From Siphonodentalium dalli (Eukaryota > Mollusca > Scaphopoda > Gadilida > Siphonodentaliidae), in the NCBI GenBank assembly GCA_032622095.1, contig CP136065.1:241097530-241161529 (forward strand): a stretch of 64,000 bases of DNA, read 5' to 3'. Position 1 is the first letter of the stretch. Every line of letters begins with the position of its first letter. The translations under genes were made by a program, and so were the position numbers. Positions 49,901 through 58,900 of the stretch are shown here, in pieces. The notes beneath the pieces were generated by a model, which did no database searches, had not been told where the DNA came from, and saw only the letters and a list, made by a program, of their open reading frames with translations.

Positions 49901-52900
49901 GAACTCATCGTCCTCATATACGAGAAAAGACAGTATCTTACCTGTCATAGCAGGTAAGATCACGTGGCCAGGGGTATAACGTGATTTTATATTAACCTTA
50001 CTTTATATTCAATAACCTAGGTTGTATTGTGTTATGTATATTAACCTTGCTTTGTTATAACTAACAGCATGTCTTGCAGTCGAACATGATTCGAATTTGA
50101 TGGCCACACACCGTGCAGGTTGCTCATTCACGGGTGTATTACTTGTTATCGTTGGGTAAGGGCATATTAGTCAATGATTACCTACTTTGAGCAACCGTAC
50201 CAGTCTTTACCTCGGGCAGGACCAGTTCTGGCCCCCCAGGTCCTGCTACGGCAGTTGAACCAATGGTAGGCGGGTGCTGCATGCGGTTGATTCGGGAAAC
50301 CAATCTTCACGGGCGATTGCTCCGGCACCTTTCTCTCAGGTGCCTAATGGTAGTGGCAATACGATTATTAAATTTCGAAAAAATTCACATCGATATACTA
50401 TTATTCCACATAGAGTGAAATTTCCATCAGTATTTTGATTTCGGCCTGGATTCCTGCCACGAAGATCTGTTTATTGGGCACCTGGGAGTAGCCTTTGGCG
50501 GCTGTTCTGGGTGGGGAAGACTCGTTGTCACGTGACGCATATGCTCTCATAGACATAGCGCACCAGCCAAATGGCCTTCTGACTCTTCCCCATGGTGCAG
50601 TGGCCCACATCATACAAGATGGGGTCCAGTCGATCCCCTGGAATCGTAATACCTTCGGGATACATCCGGGCCTGCTCCTCCGCCGTCATGCGATCATAGT
50701 GGTATGTCATCGACATTTATTCCAGTTTGGTCAGGACCACCTGCATTTGGGGGATTCCATGGAAGGGGCTTCCTCTGATCAAATGGCTCATCAGAACTTA
50801 TTCCCTCTGGCCTTGGGGGCGCAGCTTGATGATGCCCCAGAATTTGAGGGGGTGACCTTGGACAGGCCATAGCTACTTATCCCAAATGCAAGAGCATTTG
50901 TCTTGCGTCGAACCATTTCAGAGTAGGCCTCTTCCACAGTCTGGTATCCCAACCTGATGCAGCCAATTCTGTTGGCGTCGATCTTGACATGCTTCTCTGC
51001 ATCGCATGGCGTCGGCAGGTTTGACGACGATGAGCAAGAATCGCGGGTCGACAGTGGGTCGTCAGGCACACTGTCGGACGAGGATTCTTTTATAAAAAGA
51101 AGAAAAGAAAAAGAAAGAAGAAATAAAAAGAAGAAAGAGAAAAAATAGCCTTTGGAGGATGTTCTGGGTGGGGTAGACTCGTTGTCACGTGACGCTCTTG
51201 CTCTCATAGTCTAGACATAGCGCACCAGCCAAATGGCCTTCTGACTCTTCCCCATGGTGCAGTGGCCCACATCATTACAAGATGGGGTCCAGTCGATCCC
51301 CTGGAATCGTAATACCTTCGGGATACATCCAGGCCACTCCTTCACCGGTAGGAAAGAAAGGCTGAATGATCTGGGTGGGGAAGACTTGTTGTTGCGTGCC
51401 TCCAAGTGCTGCACCAACCAACCTTCTAACTCTTCCCCATGGTGCAGGGGCCCACATCTCCACAAGATGGGGTCCAATCCCCTGGAATCGTAATACCTTA
51501 GGGATACCTCCAGGCCACTCCTTCACCGGTAGGAAAGAAAGGCTGAATGATCTGGGTGGGGAAGTCTTGTTGCGTGCCTCCAAGAGCTGCACCAACCAGC
51601 CTTCTATCTCTTCCCCACGGTGCAGTGGCCCACATCTCCACACGATGGGGTCCAATCTCCTGGAATCGTAATACCTTCGGGATACCTCCAGGCCACTCCT
51701 TCACCGGTCATTTTGCAATTTTGATCATTCTGCTACATTTGATCATTTCGAAATGTACCCGACACTCGTTATGTGCGCCATCATAGATCACTGATGCTTC
51801 TATGCTTGTTCATCAAGTCCGCTGTGGTGTTCTCTAATCCCATATATACTGGTATGCAATGATACCTTGGATCATGATGGCGTTCCCTGCTCTCTACGTT
51901 ATACGAGGCTGGAGTACAGATGTGTGGCATGATATAATGAAACCTCATACCTCGCTATGATATCTGCAGCATATCATTTTTATATCTGGTTTGTGTATCA
52001 CAGGGAGCAATTTACTTTCGATATCTGATTAGCAAATAATCTCACATTGACATGATTAGATAGCATTTTTATAACATCATACATGTATAAAGAAATTCCT
52101 CGCTATTACCGGTATCCACATTTCAGTGGCAAATCGCGATGCGATTCCAGTTAATTTGCTCCCTGGTGTATCATAAGCATTCTGATATCTTATGGCCTAC
52201 ACAATGGCTGCATGTGACATCAGTTCATAATGTGAACTGTCGAGAGAGCGAAGAAGATGACAAAGAGAATAGGATGCAGCAAAGTTGTACTTGCTCGGTT
52301 GTCTCGCTAGCATGAATTATATGGCACTACCTGGGATGTTTATTCCAAAAACAAGGGGGGCGGGCGGTACACATTTGAGCAATGTCGTAATCTGAATTGG
52401 GAGCTCTTTCACGTAACATAATCATATCTGATTCATGACTAAATCACATTTACATGAATCATGTTTCGGAAGAGTACATTCCCATCGAATTTGGATATTA
52501 ATTAACTTTATTGCTCGTGCCTCCTCCTGGGCTTGCATTCTAATCCATATAGTTCAGTTGAGGGCTTCTCCTTGGCGGAAAAATATAATATTTATAAATA
52601 ATATTACTTTTTCCTTAAGGGAAGCCCGAAACTGAACTATCATAGATCCCTCCCATGGTGGTGCCATTCCCAACCCCGCGACTCGCAAATCTCATGATTA
52701 AGTCGGAAATAAAAAACTGACTAGACAATAGATAGAATGCGGGTGTATTCATGCGAGACTAATCTGGACACGGATGTGAGTGGGGTCGGCACAGCAATAA
52801 AATTTTAACCCTCCTGATTGACACAGGGCCGGAGACGTGATCCATATAGTTCAGTTTCGGGCTTCCCTTAAGGAAAAAGTAATATTATTTATAAATATTA

Positions 52901-55900
52901 TATATCAAGTGGTTATTATTGTTAATAGTAACCACTTGATTTTCGAGTTATCCATCTTACACCCGCAATTTGTCTGTTTGAGCACGAGGTTCTGGCCCAC
53001 ATCTCCAAAAATTAACAAATTTCAAAAATCAATATCTGATCACTCTGAGCTTTGATGGGTGGGTTCCTCGACTCGAATCAAATATGTTTTACCCCCAAAG
53101 CCAAAGAAATAGTAATTTATGAGCGTTTAATTGGATTGAGTACCAAATATATTGTGCCCATTGTTAGCTCAATATATACTTTTCTTTGATAACCATTTAA
53201 CCCTTTACCCAACAAACCGGCCAAAACCGGCCAAATAAAGCTTCAACAGCCTAAAATATCTTTGGTCTGTCTCAATAAAACCATACAAATATGGATATCA
53301 TTGGAACCGGCTCATTGACCACATTGTGATGGTTACAGTTATGCCCTGTGCCAATGCATTCTCTTATATATGCGAGTCGACCATAGGTCGCCTCGCATAC
53401 ATAAGAGAATGCATTGGCCTAAAAAAAATCTTTTTTTAACACTTTTTACCATTTTTTCTTACATTCTTAACAATTTTATCATTTTTAATGTGTTAAGCCA
53501 ATGCATTCTCTTATATATGCGAGGCGACCTATGGTCGACTCGCATATATAAGAGAATGCATTGGCACAGGGCCGTTCTGTTGGGTAAAGGGTTAAGAACT
53601 AAATACACTGTGCATCAGCCGTGTATTGTAAAATACTACAGATCTGTTGCTGTGGTCAAATTAAACTATACACGCCGATGTGCAGTGTATAGTAAAATAC
53701 TACAGATCTGTTGCTGTGGTCAAATTAAACTATACACGCCGATGTGCCGTGTGTGTATTTCTTTTGTAATTTGACTATGTTTTCGTAAAAATAGTTGTTG
53801 CAGAAATTGGTTCCAGAAACCCACTATGATATTCCAGTATTGATATGAGTGGTATGATTTTCCACTGAACAGTACTTCTCTTTTAACTTGATGTCACTAT
53901 TGAACGTCGACTCCTTTTCGTTGCCTCTCTGGCAAAGTTTTGCAGATAAGACTTATTTTTGTTCTATCTTAAATAAAATCAGTATTAGCAGGTAGCCATT
54001 AGATGTCTCTTTCTACAGTCTAGCACGATATTAACTAATTCACCTGTGGATTGAATTATGAGTATTGTGAAACAATTGCATTGATTGTACAAACATTTTT
54101 GTGGTATAATTCAGAACATTTAGAATTGTACCACAAAACTACATTAATATATCCATGAGAAAACATGCTACTGACAAATGAGCCTTTTATGCAAATACTA
54201 ATATTCCTTGATTTAAGGAAAGGGATAGTTATAGAAAGGTCATAGACAGTTATGAGAGTGAAGTGACAGTCAACATTGATCCAACAACCATCAACCGCAT
54301 CCAACAGCTGGAGGAGATCGTACAATCTTATCACACACATATAGAACAGCTTGAACATGACTTAGAACTACGTACTGGTACCACAGCACAGCAGACAGTC
54401 AGAGTGCAAAAGGTAAAATACTTATTGGCAACTTAGAGTCAAAAAGATGTAAGTAATGATGATGATGATGTGATGATGATGATGACGATGGACTGTTGAT
54501 GATAATGGATGGTGGACTGATGATGATGACGACGATGATTATGATAGTGATGACGATGTGATGATGATGACGACAATGATGATTATCGATGAAGATGATG
54601 ATGATGATGAGCATCCTGTGCCAGTCATTTACTGATATACAATGAAAAAATAGCAAGATGTGTTCTTTTGATACTAAAACGTCTTATCTTTACAACAAAT
54701 TCAACGAAATACAGTAATTCCCTAAACAATCGACTCCTTAACCACAGCAGAATTATGGGTAATTTTTCAGGATTTAGTTGGAAATATGGCTTGTTGCCAT
54801 TCATCGGAAAGCTCTCCGACTAAATTATGAAAAATTACCCATAATTCTGCTGTGGTTAAGGAGTCGATTATTTAGGGCATTACTGTAGCTCCTGTAAAAA
54901 GTCATAACAAATGAATTCTACAAAACAGCTCTGGCCAAAACTTATAAATTTGTTTGGTGTTACCACAGCAGCTTATTAGGTTGCCTAGGGACCAAGTTAT
55001 GTATGCTCAAAGGCGTGGTCTTACCTTAAATATGACCAAAATCAATGTTCTTTTGACTGTATTGAAGTGTATTTCTGAAACATACTTTATGTAGACATGT
55101 ATCAAATTATTCCCGAAAACAAATATTATAATCAGTTCTCTCACAAATCTCTTTGTTAGTATAAAAAAGTGAAGCCCCTGTTAATTTATTTTTAAAGTCT
55201 GTTTTTATTATCAGCCGCCTTTCCTGTCAATTGAAGAAGGCCTTATTAAATTTGTTTTAAGTTGTACATTAACTGAATTTAGATGAGATTCTGTTGAAAG
55301 ATATGTATGATAATAACAATCGATGCATATATCTAGTCAAGCCTCAAAATATTGTGCTGGACATTGCAGAAAGAGGTCCCAATAGGGTGAACAGCATGCT
55401 GAAGTCACCAAATTTATCCTCTGGGGACCTCATTCTGCTTCCGCCTCATCTGGTATGGGAACCTAGACTCAGATTTAAGTTCTCAGATGATGAAGAGATG
55501 GTAATGTGACCTATGAATTGCATTAAAATTATAGACATTTATGTCATACTAGTAATATTTTTTATTCGCAGCTTTTGTTTTCAGTCGTAAAACAATAAAA
55601 AACTTCCCTGCCTCAACATATTTTCCTGTCATAATACGTGAGAATACAGACATTTTTTCTTGTTTATTTTATTTCTAGTTAGAATACCAGTTACAACGAG
55701 CTGCACAGCCACAGTCCGTCGAGCCACAATCAAGCTCTGATCAGAGAATTATACTACAACTCAGGTGAGCCTATACCAGGTCCAGCACTTCCTCGATTCT
55801 ATTATAGTTATATTTATGTACTACTAGCTGGGTACTACTAGCTGGGGTACTACTAGCTGGGTACTACTAGCTGGGTACTACTAGCTGGGTATTACTAGCT

Positions 55901-58900
55901 GGGGTAACCGTCATTGCTCAGGTGAAGAATGCATAATTTATTTGTGGTCCTTCAAGTCAGTTAATACAATAATTAGTTATCTGGGGCAAACATCACCTAT
56001 TGCATGACTCTCCGAATAAAGTTACATCTATCTTTTAAGTTGATAATAAATGCTCTTCATTGCTAATTATTAGTGCCTCTTTAAATAATTTTGAGGTCAA
56101 CAGCACCTATCCCATGACATTCCCTTCATGATTCCCACATATCGTCTGAACTGATAGTAAACGCTCTTTATTGATCATATAATTTATTAGTCCCCTTTAA
56201 ATGAGGTCAAAGATGCCTATCCCACGACATTCCACTGGTCAGTTGACCCATATGTACCAATTATTAATGGCCCTTCAAAGTAATTTTAAACAATTATTAG
56301 TCATATGGGGTAAACAGAACCTATTGCATGACTCTCCGATAAAGTTACATCTATATTTTAAGTTGATAATAAATGCTTTTTATTGCTAATTATTAGTGCC
56401 TCTTTAAATCAACAGAACTTATCCCGTGACATTTCCTGCAACATTTTACTTTTGTGCACCAATGTTCCTACATATTTGTTGCTCATATTTGCCCCTTTAA
56501 GTCATCTTAGGTCAATGGCATCTATTTCATGACACTCTACTATAATTAATTATTTAGTTAAATTAATTAGTAGTGCCTTTTTAAGACATGTGAGGTCAAT
56601 GGGACCTATCTATTAAGATTCACAGGGTCAAATTACCCATATGTACCCATATGTTTCAGCTCCGAGGGTCCAACCGTTTGGTCGCCTCTAACCAAAATAT
56701 ATATAAAATAATGATTAGTGCCCTTTTATGACATCTCAGCAAATATCCTCAACATGCAGAGGGTTTCACATCACTTTGGGTAACCCTGCAAGTTCTCTTA
56801 TATTTGTGAGTCTCCCATATATAAGAGAATGCCCTGGCTAATAAGGTCATAGTTAATATTGTTATGCCAATGTTTTCTCTTATATATCTGAGGCTCCCTA
56901 TGAGAGACTCGCATATATAAGAGAATGCATTGGCACAGGATTTTTTGCAAAATTTCAGGAAGCTCCAGTCATGGAAGGATTAAGCACTTAGTCTTGGGGA
57001 TAAGCGCTATATAAGAAATATTTATTATTATTATTATTTTAACCCTTTACCCAACAGAACGGCCCTGTGCCAATGCATTCTCTTATATATGCGAGTCGAC
57101 CATAGGTCGCCTCGCATATATAAGAGAATGCATTGGCTTAACCCTTTACCCAACATAACGGCCCTGTGCCAATGCATTCTCTTATATATGCGAGTCGACC
57201 ATAGGTCGCCTCGCATATATAAGAGAATGCATTGGCACAGATTATAAAATTATAAAATTGTTAAAGAATGTAAGAAAAAATGGTAAAAAGTGTTAAAAAA
57301 AAGATTTTTTTTAGGCCAATGCATTCTCTTATATATGCGAGGCGACCTATGGTCGACTCGCATATATAAGAGAATGCATTGGCACAGGGCATAACTGTAG
57401 CTATCCCAATGTGGTCAAGGAGCCGGTTCCAATGATATCCATATTTGTATGGTTCTATTGAGACAGACCGAAGATATTTTAGGCTGTTGAAGCTTTATTT
57501 GGCCGGTTTTGGCCGGTTTGTTGGGTAAAGGGTTAACACATTAAAAATTAAAAAATTGTTAAAGAATGTAAGAAAAAATGGTAAAAAGTGTTAAAAAAAG
57601 ATTTTTTTTAGGCCAATGCATTCTCTTATATATGCGAGGCGACCTATGGTCGACTCGCATATATAAGAGAATGCATTGGCACAGGGCATAACTGTAACTA
57701 TCACAATGTGGTCAAGGAGCCGGTTCCAATGATATCCATATTTGTATGGTTCTATTGAGACAGACCAAAGATAATTTAGGCTGTTGAAGCTTTATTTGGC
57801 CGGTTTTGGCCGGTTTGTTGGGTAAAGGGTTAAATAACTATAATCAACATTATTGTCTATGCGGGTCTGTATAACTTTTTTGTCTTTTCTGAATCTTGAC
57901 TTCTAGATATGGAAATATCTACAATTAAGAAATAGGAATCACATTGTTAACATAAGATTGTCAATGATATAATTCTTACTTGCAGGGAAAAAGTAGCAGA
58001 GCTTGAAAAGAAATTGGAAAGTACTTTGGAAGCGAAAGAAATCCTAGAAGCCAGGATAGAACAACGGCATTTACAGGTATAACCAAAATCTCCCCACTGG
58101 GCAAACAACCAAATGTCAGCATTTAGGTGTTTATTATCAAGCAGTGAACCTCTTTGTATGACATTTTAATTGAAAAAAAAATGCACCAAAAATGCTCGAA
58201 CTAGGGTCCTGCGGATATTCGATGTTTGATTCGTTACTCAATTCGGTCTCTATATTCGATTCGTATTCGTTCGAAAATATTGGTTTCGAAAATTGTTGAA
58301 TATCCGGACGTACATGATATAGGCGTTCATAATGGTCCATTCTAAGACTCTTTGTTAATATCTCAACCAACAGTCGCCCAACATGGTTGTTGATACCAAT
58401 AACAAATGGAAACCGATTGTATGATATGTGAATTTTCAACTAATTTGCTTGAAGACCACCTAATATCTTAATTATAAAGTATGTAATGTCTAAATAATCG
58501 ACACCTTAACCACAGCAGAATTATGGGTAATTTTTCAGGATTTAGTCAGAATATGGCTTGTTGCCATTCATCAGAAAGGTCTCACTGAGAGCTTTCCGAT
58601 GAATGGCAACAAGCCATATTTCCGACTAAATCCTGAAAAATTACCCATAATTATGCTGTGGTCAATGAGTCGATTATTTAGGGCATTACAGTACTTGAAT
58701 TTCTGAAGTGAACAGTTATATTCATCGAAATCCAGGCATCAACCCGCAGCCCTGTCCCATTTCGTAATTTACAAATCTAAAAATAGTCGCTTGGAGATCT
58801 GATACATAGGAGTTTTCCGATGTCAATAATACATTGCAGCTTGTTTTACAAAATTTACAGCATTTTGTTTAACTTAGAGATACAATACAATATATTTCAT

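Larger units (their letters stand above)
47840..52960. mobile_element. 5.1-kb block bounded by inverted repeats, intron 10
   Basis: TAAGATGGATAACTC at the left and GAGTTATCCATCTTA at the right; inside these, about 150 bp (47876-48025 and 52709-52858) are near-identical inverted copies. The block may be one large DNA transposon that took up other sequence, or two related elements. No target duplication found. Confidence 0.55.

Noticed and set aside
54399..54656. His/Ile-rich minus-strand frame
   Set aside because: Translation of the GAT microsatellite.
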